NCBI GenBank assembly: GCA_963773625.1
Contig: CAVZCJ010000004.1
Coordinates: 1 to 64,000, forward strand
DNA from: DATARH01 sp963773625
Lineage (GTDB): Bacteria; Pseudomonadota; Alphaproteobacteria; ATCC43930; CGMCC-115725
Reading direction: 5' to 3'
Length of the DNA: 64,000 nucleotides
A program made the translations under genes and the position numbers. This document shows, in pieces, positions 46,873 to 56,742 of this stretch; the first letter of the stretch is position 1; each line of letters begins with the position of its first letter. Under the pieces are notes generated by a model. It searched no databases and had not been told where the DNA came from. It was given only the letters and a program-made list of their open reading frames with translations.

Positions 46873-47976
46873 ATGAAGATTTCCGTCATCCGCACCGGCA
46901 TCGTCAATCTGCCGGCCAACGAACCGCTGGCCGACGCGGCCGCCAATCCCCAGGGCAAGCGCCCGATCGTCTGGGTGCGGGTCGGCACCGATGACGGCGC
47001 CGAGGGCATCGGCGTCGCCTATTTCGGCGGCGCGCTGACCGGGACGCTGCGCCACGCGATCGACGAACTGGGCGCACTGCTCGTCGGCGACGACCCGTCG
47101 CTCAGCGAGGCGATCCACGCCAAGCTCAAGAACGCCGCCGGCGGCTCGGCCGGGCCGGGCGGTATCTACCACCTGGCATTGTCGGCTCTCGACATCGCGA
47201 TGTGGGATTTAAAGGCCAAGGCGGTCGAGCAGCCGCTGTGGCGGCTGCTCGGCGGCGGCCGCCCGACGGTGCCGACCTATGCCTCAGGCGCGCTGATGCG
47301 CGAGCTGTCGCTCGACCGCGTCGTCAAAGCGGCCGCGACGCTCAAGGAGAGGGGCTGGAAGGAGATGAAGACCCAGCTCGCGCTGCCGGGCCACACGACG
47401 CCGGCGCATCGAGGTCGAGCGCATGGTCAAGATCCGCGAGGCGATCGGCCCCGACATCAAGCTGATGTGCGACATCAACCAGCGCTGGCGGCCCGAGCAG
47501 GCGGTCGATATCGGCCGCCGCGTCGAGGACGCCGGGGTCGGCCTGTTCTGGCTCGAGGACGTCACCACCGCCGATGACTATCCGGGCCTCGCCCGCATCT
47601 CCGACGCGCTCGTCGACCCCGGTCGCCGGCGGCGAGTATGTCTGGGGCATCGTCCCGTTCCGCCACATGATGGAGGCGCGCTCGGTCGATGTGCCGATGG
47701 TCGATTTGGTCCGCGTCGGCGGCATCACCCAGTGGCTCAAGGTCGCCGGCATGGCCGAGGCGTTCAACCTGCCGGTGGTCAGCCACCTGATCCCCGAGGT
47801 GCATGTGCACCTGATCGGCGCCGTCCCCAACGGCCTGACGGTCGAGTACATGCCGTGGCTCGGCATGATGTTCAAGGAAGTGCCGGTGCAGCAGAACGGC
47901 GAACTGCACGATGCCGACCGCTCCCGGCCTCGGCATCGAATTCGACGACGCGGTGCTCGACCGCTACGCCGCCTGA
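46873..47976 (+). CDS. Mandelate racemase/muconate lactonizing enzyme family protein (copy 1)
   Basis: Enolase-superfamily sugar-acid dehydratase layout: N-terminal capping domain, then T-Q-L-A-L-P-G (Lys region K-x-x-L). L-M-C-D-I-N-Q-R-W and F-W-L-E-D-V-T-T carry metal ligands, and P-V-A-G-G-E-Y and V-V-S-H follow with the His base. Frame changes near 47408, 47622 and 47925. About 366 residues. It abstracts a proton alpha to a carboxylate. Paralogue of the next gene. Confidence 0.87.
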
Positions 47977-47986
47977 GGGGTACGTC

Positions 47987-49084
47987 ATGAAGATCGCCTC
48001 GCTGCAGACCGACATCGTGCTGCTGCCCAATGACGAGCCGCTCGCCGGGTTTTCCGAGAACCCGAACGCCAAGAACCCGATCGTCACGCTGCGGCTGCGC
48101 ACCGATGATGGCATCGAAGGGCTGGGGGTAGCCTACTTCGGCGGCGCCATCACCAAGACCTTGCGCCATGCGATCGACGAGTTGGGCGCGCTGATCGTCG
48201 GCGACGATCCGCTGAGCGTCGAGGGTATCGCCGCCAAACTGCGCGCCGCGGCGGGCTCGGCCGGGCCGGCTGGCATCCTGACCATGGCGATGTCGGCGAT
48301 CGACGTCGCGCTGTGGGACATCAAGGGCAAGGCATTCGGCCAGCCGCTGTGGAAGCTGCTTGGCGGCGGACGCGACAAGATCGCCACTTATGCGTCCGGC
48401 GCGCTGCGGCGCGGCCTCAAGCTGGAAGAGGCGGTGACCGCCGCCGGCAGGTTGCGCGAAAAAGGCCACCGCCAGACCAAGATGCAGCTCGGCCTACCGG
48501 GCGTCACCAACCCGGCGCGCGAGGTCGAGCAGGCCAAGCTGATCCGCGAGGCCTGCGGCCCCGATATGGATTTGATGTGCGACATCAACCAGCGCTGGCG
48601 CCCCGAGCAGGCGATCGATATCGGCCGCCGGGTCGAGGACGCGGGGGTCGGCCTCTTCTGGCTCGAGGACGTCACGACGCACGACGATTACGCCGGGCTC
48701 GCGCGCGTCGCCGACGCGCTGTCGACGCCCGTTGCCGGCGGCGAATACCTCTACGGCATCGTGCCGTTCCGCCACATGCTGGAGCACCGCTCGGTCGATA
48801 TCGTGATGATCGACCAGGTGCGCTCGGGCGGTATCACCCCGTGGCTCAAGATCGCCGGCATGGCCGAGGCGTTCAACCTGCCCGTCGTCAGCCACGGCGT
48901 GCCGGAAATTCACGTGCATCTGGTCGGCGCGGTGCCAAACGGGCTCACCGTCGAATACATGCCGCGCCTCTTCCATTTGTGGGAGTCGGTGCCCGAGCCG
49001 AAGAACGGCCTCCTCGACATGCCGACCGAACCCGGCCTCGGCCTCAAATTCGACGAGAGCGCGTTCGAGAAGTATCGCGCTTAG
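47987..49084 (+). CDS. Mandelate racemase/muconate lactonizing enzyme family protein (copy 2)
   Basis: 365 residues with no frame break, starting M-K-I-A-S-L-Q-T-D-I-V-L-L-P. It has the same motifs as copy 1 (T-K-M-Q-L-G-L, L-M-C-D-I-N-Q-R-W, F-W-L-E-D-V-T-T, V-A-G-G-E-Y, V-V-S-H-G-V). The two are clearly tandem duplicates, differing most at the N-terminus and the last 40 residues. 10-bp gap. They may act on different isomers or form a mixed oligomer. Confidence 0.92.
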   Translation: MKIASLQTDIVLLPNDEPLAGFSENPNAKNPIVTLRLRTDDGIEGLGVAYFGGAITKTLRHAIDELGALIVGDDPLSVEGIAAKLRAAAGSAGPAGILTMAMSAIDVALWDIKGKAFGQPLWKLLGGGRDKIATYASGALRRGLKLEEAVTAAGRLREKGHRQTKMQLGLPGVTNPAREVEQAKLIREACGPDMDLMCDINQRWRPEQAIDIGRRVEDAGVGLFWLEDVTTHDDYAGLARVADALSTPVAGGEYLYGIVPFRHMLEHRSVDIVMIDQVRSGGITPWLKIAGMAEAFNLPVVSHGVPEIHVHLVGAVPNGLTVEYMPRLFHLWESVPEPKNGLLDMPTEPGLGLKFDESAFEKYRA

Positions 49085-49137
49085 GGCGGTGCGCTTAACC
49101 CACACCCGCTTCGCGCCGGCGATACCGGCTCTCAGCA

Positions 49138-49162
49138 CCCTCTCCCGCAATGCGGGAGAGGG
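49138..49162. terminator. Hairpin after the racemase pair
   Basis: CCCTCTCCCGCA and TGCGGGAGAGGG are perfect complements around one base, leaving about 10 bp of stem and a 5-nt loop. No T-run follows. The motif resembles common intergenic dyads of alphaproteobacteria; it stands between the racemase pair and the exporter gene. Confidence 0.5.
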
Positions 49163-49205
49163 AAGGTGCCCGCGCCATCAGGCGTGGGAAGGGTGAGGGC
49201 TGGGA

Positions 49206-50195
49206 GTGCTCGACGCGTCTTTGTCCGAATTGTTTTGGCTCGCGCTCGCCGTCATCGCCGCCGGCGTCGTGACAGGCCTTCTTGCTGGGCTGTTCGGGAT
49301 AGGCGGCGGCGCGGTGATCGTGCCGGTACTGTTCGAGATTTTCCGCATTCTCGGCGTGCCGGAAGCGGTGCGGATGCAGCTCTGCATCGGCACCTCGCTG
49401 GCGGTCATCGTCCCCACCGCGATACGCTCGTACCGGGCGCACCGCGAGCGTGGGCTGGTGATCCCCGAGGTCGTCCGGGTCTGGACCGTTCCGGCGGTCG
49501 CCGGCGTCGTGCTCGGCGCGGCGATCGCCGCGGTGGCGCCCGAGGCCGTGTTCAAGATCGCCTTCGTCGCCATCGTCTGGATCATTGCCGCGCGATTATT
49601 CGCCGGCGGCGACCGCTGGCGGGTGAGCGAGACGCTGCCGGGCCGGCCACTGATGCGGCTCTACGGCTTCATCATCGGGCTTGGGTCGTCGCTGATGGGG
49701 ATCAGCGGCGGTTCGCTGGCGACGATGGCACTGACCGTGCACGGCCAGCCGATCCTCAACGCGGTGGCGACCTCGGCCGGTATCGGTGTGCCGATCTCGA
49801 TCGTCGGCGCGCTCGGCTACATGGCCGCAGGTCTGCCTCACCGAGCGTTGCTACCGCCGCTGTCGCTAGGCTTCGTTTCGGTGATTGGTGTGGTCGCGAT
49901 CGCGCCAATTTCGAGCTACGTGGCGCCGCTCGGCGCGCGCCTCGCGCACGCCATGCCGAAGCGGCGGCTCGAACTCGGCTTCGCGGCCTATCTGCTGCTG
50001 GTCGGCGCGCGCTTTCTTGGCCAGCTTGATTACCTGAACATCCGGCCCTGCGGCGGCAGGCCCATCAGCATCTGCCCGACCGTCTCGAAATGGATCGGGC
50101 GGCCCTGGCCTTGCTGGGTCCCGGCGTGGATGTCGCGCATCCGGCGCTCCAGCGGGTTGCTCTCGAAAATCGCGCCGGCGCCGGCCGCATGGTAG
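49206..50195 (+). CDS. TauE/SafE (TSUP) sulfite/organosulfonate exporter-like permease
   Basis: Helix-rich protein with the two TSUP half motifs, G-L-L-A-G-L-F-G-I-G-G-G-A-V-I-V-P and I-G-L-G-S-S-L-M-G-I-S-G-G-S-L-A-T-M. A natural end lies at about 50037 (277 residues) if one base near 50028 is extra. As read, the frame runs on to 50195 over the end of the convergent dehydrogenase with a non-helical tail. Inner membrane; substrate unknown, perhaps linked to the racemase-pair pathway. Confidence 0.85.
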   Translation: MLDASLSELFWLALAVIAAGVVTGLLAGLFGIGGGAVIVPVLFEIFRILGVPEAVRMQLCIGTSLAVIVPTAIRSYRAHRERGLVIPEVVRVWTVPAVAGVVLGAAIAAVAPEAVFKIAFVAIVWIIAARLFAGGDRWRVSETLPGRPLMRLYGFIIGLGSSLMGISGGSLATMALTVHGQPILNAVATSAGIGVPISIVGALGYMAAGLPHRALLPPLSLGFVSVIGVVAIAPISSYVAPLGARLAHAMPKRRLELGFAAYLLLVGARFLGQLDYLNIRPCGGRPISICPTVSKWIGRPWPCWVPAWMSRIRRSSGLLSKIAPAPAAW

Positions 50196-51229
50196 ACCGT
50201 CGCCACCACGTCGCGCGCCTGGTGGATCGCCCAGGTCGAGGCTAGCCGCAGCTGCGGGTGGTGCTCGGCGCCGATCTTGCCGTTGCGCTGCGCGTCGTCC
50301 CACATCTCGGCGATGACCCCGCGCAGATAGGCGCGCGCCGAAAGCAGCTTCGCCTCGCATTGCGAGACCTGGCTTTGGATCACGTTGTTCTCGCGCAGCA
50401 CGTTCTTGGCGCCGCGCGGAATCTTGTCCCGGGCGATCTCGATAAACGCGTCGTAGGCGCCGCGGGCGATGCCCATCGACACATGGCTGAAGCTCATCGC
50501 GTAGATCATGCCGCTGGTGAACTGGTAGAGCGGCCCGGTTTCGCGCCGTTCCTCGGCGTTGTCGCGGATCGCGGTGCGCGCCTCCGGCACGAAATGGTCC
50601 TTCAGCTCGTAGCTGTCGCTGCCGGTGCCGCGCAGCCCCAGCACCTGCCAGTTGTCGATGATCGTCGCCTCGGATTTGGGGACGATCATCGTGCGGGTGA
50701 TCTGGCGGCCGTTCTTGTCGAGGCGCGGGCTGCCGTCTTCCTCGAACACCGGGCAGTGGGCGCCAAGCCAGCTCGCGTGCCGGCTGCCGGTGGCGAAGCC
50801 CCAGCGCCCAGTGGCGCGGTAGCCGCCCTCGACCGCGACGCATTTACCTGCGCCCGGCAGCTCCGGCCCCCACGCCAGGATGCCGCGCGGCCCGCCGAAA
50901 ATCTCCACCGCCATCTCATGCGAGAGATAGGGCGCGGTCATCGAGCAGCCCGAGTTTTGCCCGAGGCACCAGGCCGGGCTGCCGTCGCCCTGCGCGAGAA
51001 TTTCAAGGACGGCGGTATAGGTCAGCGGGTCGAGCTCGCCGCCGCCGATCGATTTCGGCAGCAGCATCTTGAAGATGCCGCGCTCGACCATCGCCGCGAC
51101 GCATCGCTCGGTGACCTGGCGATGCTTCTCGCACTCCTCGGCGTCCGCTTGGAGCATCGGCTTCAGCTCCCACGCGCGCTCGATATAGTCTTGCCTTAGC
51201 GCCGCATCGGTAACGCTGCTGCCGTCCAT
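50030..51229 (-). CDS. Acyl-CoA dehydrogenase-fold flavin monooxygenase (HsaA-like)
   Basis: About 399 residues, intact, start M-D-G-S-S-V at 51229 with GGGAGGAAG upstream. G-G-G-E-L-D-P-L-T-Y, F-A-T-G-S-R-H-A-S-W, L-G-L-R-G-T-G-S-D-S-Y and the type 2 C-terminal domain (A-S-T-W-A-I-H-Q-A-R-D-V-V) match group D flavin monooxygenases and acyl-CoA dehydrogenase-like proteins. The catalytic Glu of true dehydrogenases is not evident. Probably reduced-flavin-dependent hydroxylation. Confidence 0.85.
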   Translation of the reverse strand: MDGSSVTDAALRQDYIERAWELKPMLQADAEECEKHRQVTERCVAAMVERGIFKMLLPKSIGGGELDPLTYTAVLEILAQGDGSPAWCLGQNSGCSMTAPYLSHEMAVEIFGGPRGILAWGPELPGAGKCVAVEGGYRATGRWGFATGSRHASWLGAHCPVFEEDGSPRLDKNGRQITRTMIVPKSEATIIDNWQVLGLRGTGSDSYELKDHFVPEARTAIRDNAEERRETGPLYQFTSGMIYAMSFSHVSMGIARGAYDAFIEIARDKIPRGAKNVLRENNVIQSQVSQCEAKLLSARAYLRGVIAEMWDDAQRNGKIGAEHHPQLRLASTWAIHQARDVVATVYHAAGAGAIFESNPLERRMRDIHAGTQQGQGRPIHFETVGQMLMGLPPQGRMFR

Positions 51230-51419
51230 CGCCGCTTCCTCCCGCGAGTCCGGACTATTGTGACGGCATCGCTGCACATTGTGAAATGCCGAGCACGCAT
51301 GAGCCGCCATACACGCGAGGAATTAGCGGCGCGCCCGCTTCATGGCGTGCCCTTGACGCACCGGTGTGCGCAAGGCTCGAGGCGTCGGGCATTCGCTGCT
51401 GCTTCGCCATGCCGCCCGC

Positions 51420-53001
51420 TCAACCTGCCGACCAGCAGGCCGCCGGAATGTATAGAACCAGGGGCTTGTACATGAATTTTCCCAGCTCGATCGCCTTGAA
51501 CCCGTTGGCCGCGGCGTAATCGTCCATAATTTTCGCGAATGGGCTCTGCGGCTCGTACGTGGCGTCATCGTAAAAGCCGGAGAGGATCAATGTGTTTGGC
51601 GATAGATATCGGGTGAGGTCGGAGTATCGACGGTAATTCGGCGCCATGCGGATAAACACGCTGTCGAGCCGCATCATGAACGGGCCGGATCCGCTGATCG
51701 CGGACATCGCCACCCCGGCCCCGATGACTGGTGTTCCAACGGCCGTTACCATCTCGCCATGACACCCCGGCCGGGCGCGGTCGATTGCCGCGATCGTCTC
51801 GGCGAGCGTCTCGCGCATACGGGCGACCGCGGTAATGCCGTAAACCCCGTCCTTGATCCGCTGCATCGCCCTCGCGATCAAGTCCGAGGACTGCCAGACG
51901 CCGACCGCGACGATAATCGATACCGTCGCAACGCAAACCTGTCGCTGGCGGGTTTCATCGAGCGACGGCAAGGCGAGAACCCGCTCGACGAGTCGACACA
52001 CCAGCAGGAACAGGATAAACGCCGGCGGCGCCCAGTATTTGTAAAGTATTATACCCGGCGTCACCGTACCGAACAGCGCCGCGAGATAAAGGCCGAGCAG
52101 CTCCGTCTCGTAGCGGGTCAATGGCTGGCTGTTGACGAGGTCGCGCAGCCACGGCCACGAGCGGACGGCGCGGTACACCAGATACGGCACGACGATGGAA
52201 AGTGCCGAGAGGACAACGAGCGGCCAGGAGACAGACGACTTGAGCGAAAACAAGAGAAGTTGGGGCCCGACGTTCACCGAGTTCGACCTCTCGGTAGACG
52301 TTTTGCAAATAGTGCGAATGAATGTTCAAGAAGATGAACGAGTCGAAATCGGCCATTAGGTAGATAAAAATCGGAATTGTGCCGATCAGGCCGCCGATGA
52401 AGTAGCTTGTCAGGTTACGGATGGGTCTCTTGCCAGAAAGGACATAAATAATTGCAAAGGCTATGGCCAGGTAGATATAGCTGATACGGCTGGAAATCGC
52501 CAGGCCGGCAAACAGCCCAACCATAACCGCGCCGATACTTCTATCTCCCCATGCTCGATAAAATAACAAGGCCAGCACGAAGCAGAATAACGACAGGGTA
52601 TAATCACCGACTTCCTCACCAATCGCCTCGGTCGGCCTATACCACAAATACAATCCGGCAAAGACCACAGTGACAACTGATTTGTATCGCGCATTCCAAC
52701 GACAAAGAATGATCCCGCCACCCAATATCGTCAAGTTCAAGACGAGAGAGAGGACTCGTAAGGCAGTATATAAATTGATGTCGCCGACGAGACGATCGAT
52801 TTGGTAAAAAAACAAAAGGCTTAGCGGCGGTTTGTCAAATCCCATAATTGAATACGGCGCATAATGTTGCATGACCGCCGGGGCGACCGCGTTCATGTGA
52901 TCATCGTGACTATAATTGCCCAGCGCGTCGAATATGTAAGCCGCGCCAAACGCTCCAACAAAGACAATAGTAAAAAGGCGGGTTGCTAAACGCTTCACGC
53001 C
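51420..53001 (-). CDS. Glycosyltransferase family 39/RgtB-type membrane protein
   Basis: At least ten hydrophobic helices. The N-terminal loop has N-Y-S-H-D-D-H-M-N-A-V-A-P-A-V-M-Q-H-Y-A-P-Y, the D-x-D/E-like first periplasmic loop of PMT_2-type transferases, and G-F-D-K-P-P-L-S follows. A frame change near 52280 joins two frames; the C-terminal half ends Y-K-P-L-V-L-Y-I-P-A. Start M-G-V-K-R-L-A at 53001 (GGGGAG upstream); an earlier in-frame start is 53055. Codons are less GC-rich than usual here. It moves a sugar from a lipid carrier on the periplasmic side. Confidence 0.8.
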
Positions 53002-53112
53002 CATCGAGCTGGCGCTCCCCAGCCATCGGAACGGTTGAGAGGTGGACCGATCCACTGCGCGCCGGACCGATAACGGGATAATGGGATCGGCCTCAACCGG
53101 ACGACAGCCGTT

Positions 53113-54435
53113 TTAATCGACCGATGTACGCTCGGCGAACGTGACGCCAATCGCATAGCCGCTGCCGTCCCCGCGTCGCGGCTTGCCGCGCCACAAAGCC
53201 GGCAGCAGTATCCACCTAGGATGGTACCTGTCGCCGAGGAAGAGGAGCAGCGCTCCGGTCGCACCGGGGATCACCGGCAACAAATAAAGCAGCGGCATCG
53301 CGTCGACATGCTGCTGCGTCAGGACGAAGGCGAAGGTCACTGCCGCGCTCTCCGCGAACGACAGGGCGACGGCCAGCAAAAGCCGAAAAATGAGCTCCGT
53401 ATAACTCTGTAGACCGGGGATCAGCACACCGAGCAGTAGTAGCGCGCAGCTAATGCAGCGCAGCGGATTGATGATGCGATGGTGACCCTCGTTGAGCCAA
53501 ATCGCCAATTCATGCGGATTTTGACGTACCCAGGCGGGCGGGTTTAGGAGGTTGCCGATCGGCTGCACGTAATACCCGCCGTTCTGACCGACGGCGGCCC
53601 TCGGAACGGTGAGCGGGATCGACAGCTGGTTGAATGCCACGTCATGCACGTCGTCGGCCGAGTTGTGGATGACTTGAGAGCCGTTTTCGAGCACCAGAAT
53701 ATAGTCGCCATTCCGCTCGACGAATTGACCGCGGTCGGCGACCACTAAGCTGAAATCCCCGGGTTTGCGGTCTTCGGTAACGACCACGCCTGCGAAGATT
53801 TCGGGGGAGAGCCAGCGCTGAAACGACAGCGATAGCTGCGGCAGGATGGTGTTGGGGACGCCCTCGACCAGCATGCCGGGAGCGACCCGCGTCTCGGCAA
53901 CGGAACGGATCTCCATCGCCTTGCTGAAGCTTCCTGGCAGGGCATAGAGCGACATCACGGCGGAAATGAGGGCGGCGCAGACGCCGACCATGATTCCGGG
54001 TAGCGCGATCTGGAAGCAGCTGAGGCCCATGGCGCGCATCGCCAAGATTTCGTTGTGCTGACGCCACAGGTAGAACCGGATCAACAAGGCGACCGTCACC
54101 ATCTCCGGGCTGAGATGATAGAAAACGACGGGCATCAACGTCGCCCAAACGATTACGAGCTCCGTTATCGAAATAACGTTGGCGAAGACCAGGTGAAATA
54201 ATTCCTTGGTCTTGTAAAGCATCTCATTGACGACGAGCGCGACCATGACGCCCAAGAAGGCGAGCGCAAGCCGGCTGTACATGTACCGCACGACCGTCGT
54301 CAAAACCGCTCCCCGAGCCCTTGCCGCCCAGCTGCCCGCGGCAGGCTCTCTCGTCATGTTTCGTATTCGCCGAGGAATTGCAAGTTTATTCGGCAAGGAC
54401 GGGACCGCACCCACATAGGGCTGCGAAATTGTCAC
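53113..54435 (-). CDS. LptF/LptG-family permease (YjgP/YjgQ)
   Basis: GTG at 54435 with GAGGAAG ahead; a longer reading begins at 54507. R-Y-M-Y-S-R-L-A-L-A-F-L-G-V-M, then P-E-M-V-T-V-A-L-L-I-R-F-Y-L-W-R-Q-H-N-E-I-L-A-M-R-A-M-G is the LptF/G signature. A periplasmic beta domain and three C-terminal helices (I-N-P-L-R-C-I and F-A-E-S-A-A-V-T-F) follow. About 440 residues. LptF and LptG usually come as a pair; here a lone copy lies beside the glycosyltransferase. Confidence 0.85.
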   Translation of the reverse strand: MTISQPYVGAVPSLPNKLAIPRRIRNMTREPAAGSWAARARGAVLTTVVRYMYSRLALAFLGVMVALVVNEMLYKTKELFHLVFANVISITELVIVWATLMPVVFYHLSPEMVTVALLIRFYLWRQHNEILAMRAMGLSCFQIALPGIMVGVCAALISAVMSLYALPGSFSKAMEIRSVAETRVAPGMLVEGVPNTILPQLSLSFQRWLSPEIFAGVVVTEDRKPGDFSLVVADRGQFVERNGDYILVLENGSQVIHNSADDVHDVAFNQLSIPLTVPRAAVGQNGGYYVQPIGNLLNPPAWVRQNPHELAIWLNEGHHRIINPLRCISCALLLLGVLIPGLQSYTELIFRLLLAVALSFAESAAVTFAFVLTQQHVDAMPLLYLLPVIPGATGALLLFLGDRYHPRWILLPALWRGKPRRGDGSGYAIGVTFAERTSVD

Positions 54436-54632
54436 GCCGGCTTCCTCGGTGTTACCGAACACTCCCCGTCGGGGGCGGCGACGACCAACCTCGGGTCTGG
54501 ATCTCACCGGTTAGGCTGCTTTGGGGCAGCAGCCGCTGGCTGTGGGTAAGCCGGTAAAGGTCGATTCGACCTGAAGCCGACATTCCAACGCGCCTGGAGC
54601 GCCGCGGGCCTATGTCTGGCGGCAGCCTCGGA

Positions 54633-55829
54633 TCACGCTGCCTTGCGCAATCGCTCCAGTCCCTGCGTTAGGTCGGCGATCAGGTCTTGCGGGTCCTCAA
54701 GGCCGATATGGATGCGGACAAGCGGCCCTTCGGCGTCCCATTTGGTCGCGGTGCGGATGCGCTCGGGGTAGGCGGGCTGGATCAGGCTCTCGAACCCGCC
54801 CCAGGAGGCGCCGATGCCGAACAGGTCGAGCGCGTCGATCATCGCATAGACCTGTTCTTTAGACGCTGGTTTAAGCACCACCGCGAAAAGCCCTGAGGCA
54901 CCAAGAAAATCGCGCTTCCAGATTGCGTGACCCGCGTCTTCCGGCAGCGCCGGGTAGAGCACCCGCGACACCTCGGGCCGGGTCTGGAGCCATTGGGCAA
55001 CCTGCATGGCGTTTTTCTGGTGCCGTTCCAGCCGCGCCGACAAGGTGCGCATGCCGCGCAGCGCGAAGAACACATCGTCGGGCGCCGCCGAATGGCCGAT
55101 CTGCGCCATCGCCGAGCGCACCGGCAGGAATGTCTCCTCGTTGCAGATGACCGCGCCGAGCATCGCGTCGCTGTGGCCGCATATGTATTTGGTCGCGGCG
55201 TGGATCGAGACGTCGACCCCGTGCTCGAACGAGCGGAACAGGTAGGGTGTACCCCAAGTGTTGTCCATCAGCACCTTGGCGCCGTGGCGGTGGGCGACGG
55301 CGGCGATCGCCGGGATGTCCTGCACCTCGAAGGTCAATGAGCCCGGCGACTCGCAATAGACGACCTTGGTGTTCGGGCGCATCAATTGGGCGATGCCCTC
55401 GCCGATCAGCGGGTCGTAATAGGTCGTCTCGACGCCGCATTTCTTGAGGATGCCCTCGCAGAAATTACGCGCGGGGCCGTAGGCGCTGTCGACCATCAGG
55501 CAGTGGTCGCCGGCGCCCAGGAGCGCCTGCAGCGGCGCCGTCACCGCCGCCAGCCCCGACGACATCAGCATGCCGCGATAGCCGCCCTCGATCGTCGCCA
55601 GCAGCTCTTCCAGAGGAAACGTGCCCGGCGTGCCGTGGAGACCATAGCGCACCCCGGTAAACGGCGGCGCGGCGCGCTTCGCCTCCCACTCGGCCATGTT
55701 TTTCGAGAGGATCGTCGAGGCGTGATAGACGGGCGGATTGACCACCCCGAAATTGGCCTCGGGGTTGCGTCCGACATGGGTGAGCAGCGTGTCCTTGCGG
55801 TAGTGGCGCGGCCGGTTGTCGTTTTTCAT
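54633..55829 (-). CDS. metC: Cystathionine beta-lyase
   Basis: 398 residues, intact. P-V-Y-H-A-S-T-I-L, then Y-G-L-H-G-T-P, S-S-G-L-A-A-V-T-A-P, D-N-T-W-G-T-P-Y and V-S-I-H-A-A-T-K-Y-I-C-G-H-S-D with the PLP-binding Lys mark a Cys/Met metabolism PLP enzyme. The gapped pattern fits MetC over MetB. Cleaves cystathionine to homocysteine, pyruvate and ammonia. Confidence 0.92.
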   Translation of the reverse strand: MKNDNRPRHYRKDTLLTHVGRNPEANFGVVNPPVYHASTILSKNMAEWEAKRAAPPFTGVRYGLHGTPGTFPLEELLATIEGGYRGMLMSSGLAAVTAPLQALLGAGDHCLMVDSAYGPARNFCEGILKKCGVETTYYDPLIGEGIAQLMRPNTKVVYCESPGSLTFEVQDIPAIAAVAHRHGAKVLMDNTWGTPYLFRSFEHGVDVSIHAATKYICGHSDAMLGAVICNEETFLPVRSAMAQIGHSAAPDDVFFALRGMRTLSARLERHQKNAMQVAQWLQTRPEVSRVLYPALPEDAGHAIWKRDFLGASGLFAVVLKPASKEQVYAMIDALDLFGIGASWGGFESLIQPAYPERIRTATKWDAEGPLVRIHIGLEDPQDLIADLTQGLERLRKAA

Positions 55830-55948
55830 GGGCGAAGGGTTCCGGGCAAAAGGGCGACAAGCTCAGATACACCAATCGATATTTCGCCCGCGAACGAAAT
55901 AACCGGCGAGTCCGGCGAGCCTCGGTCCGGCGAGCCAAGACCAAAGGG

Positions 55949-56614
55949 CTAGCGGCTCAGAACTGGGCGGTGGGCGCGTCGCATCCCCGTGCCGCTAGTC
56001 TTGGCCGAAGGGCTTGAGAAAGGCGCGGGGGAACTTGTCCAACGAAGATGGTCCATAACCCGAGACCGAATTTCGGCCTCGCCATCGGTTGTGAAGATCG
56101 CGAGATATCGAACGCCGGCTTTTCCCAGGGCTTCCTCCTTAATCTTATCGCGAGTTGTTGCCGCGCCCTGATAGTGCCCGATGCCTTGATATTCCACAGC
56201 CAGCACCGGCCAGCCAGCTTGATCAATGACAAGGATGTCCACCCGTTTACTGTTTATCGAATGGAATGCGTCGTCATCCGTCGATTTAAGAATTTCTCCG
56301 AGATTGGTTTGCGCGAATACCCGATAACCCTGGCGCAATGCCCGCACTTCCTTCTCGATTATACGGAAGACCCGATATTCCGACTTGTTGAGAATCTGTT
56401 TTTTTTCGAACTCGGCCGACGCTACGGCGAGAAGCTGAGATCCGGCGTCGGCGAGTTCACGTTGCCGATCCCATGCAGGTCGGTGCCGGTAATTTGGCCT
56501 GCGAAAGTTTCGTTCAAAGCGTTGTCGGGGGCGCAAGACCCGCCCGATCAGGAAGACGACGATAAAGGTTACGACGAACCCGACTTCGGCGGCCGTCTGT
56601 GCCGCGTTTTGCAC
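55949..56614 (-). CDS. DUF2726 nuclease-like protein with N-terminal membrane anchor
   Basis: From GTG 56614: hydrophobic helix (V-G-F-V-V-T-F-I-V-V-F-L-I-G-R), then N-K-S-E-Y-R-V-F-R-I-I-E, L-G-E-I-L-K and N-S-K-R-V-D-I-L-V-I-D. P-V-L-A-V-E-Y-Q-G and D-K-I-K-E-E-A-L-G-K-A-G-V follow, a D-x(n)-E-x-Q PD-(D/E)XK-like core of DUF2726. About 221 residues; the last 30 may be over-read. Less GC-rich than its flanks. Role unknown. Confidence 0.8.
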   Translation of the reverse strand: MQNAAQTAAEVGFVVTFIVVFLIGRVLRPRQRFERNFRRPNYRHRPAWDRQRELADAGSQLLAVASAEFEKKQILNKSEYRVFRIIEKEVRALRQGYRVFAQTNLGEILKSTDDDAFHSINSKRVDILVIDQAGWPVLAVEYQGIGHYQGAATTRDKIKEEALGKAGVRYLAIFTTDGEAEIRSRVMDHLRWTSSPAPFSSPSAKTSGTGMRRAHRPVLSR

Positions 56615-56742
56615 GCCGTTTCTAGCCCCGCTGACTAACGGGCAAGCCGTTATGCCTGCTCGGCCGCCAGTCTGGGGCTGGCGCGTTAAAAAACGGTTGT
56701 GGCCGGCTTGTTGATTATCGTGGAGCGCGCGAACGCGTCGCC

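Noticed and set aside
54557..54571. AGGTCGA-T-TCGACCT dyad in the gap before metC, suggesting a tRNA arm
   Set aside because: No cloverleaf, acceptor stem or anticodon arm can be built around it.
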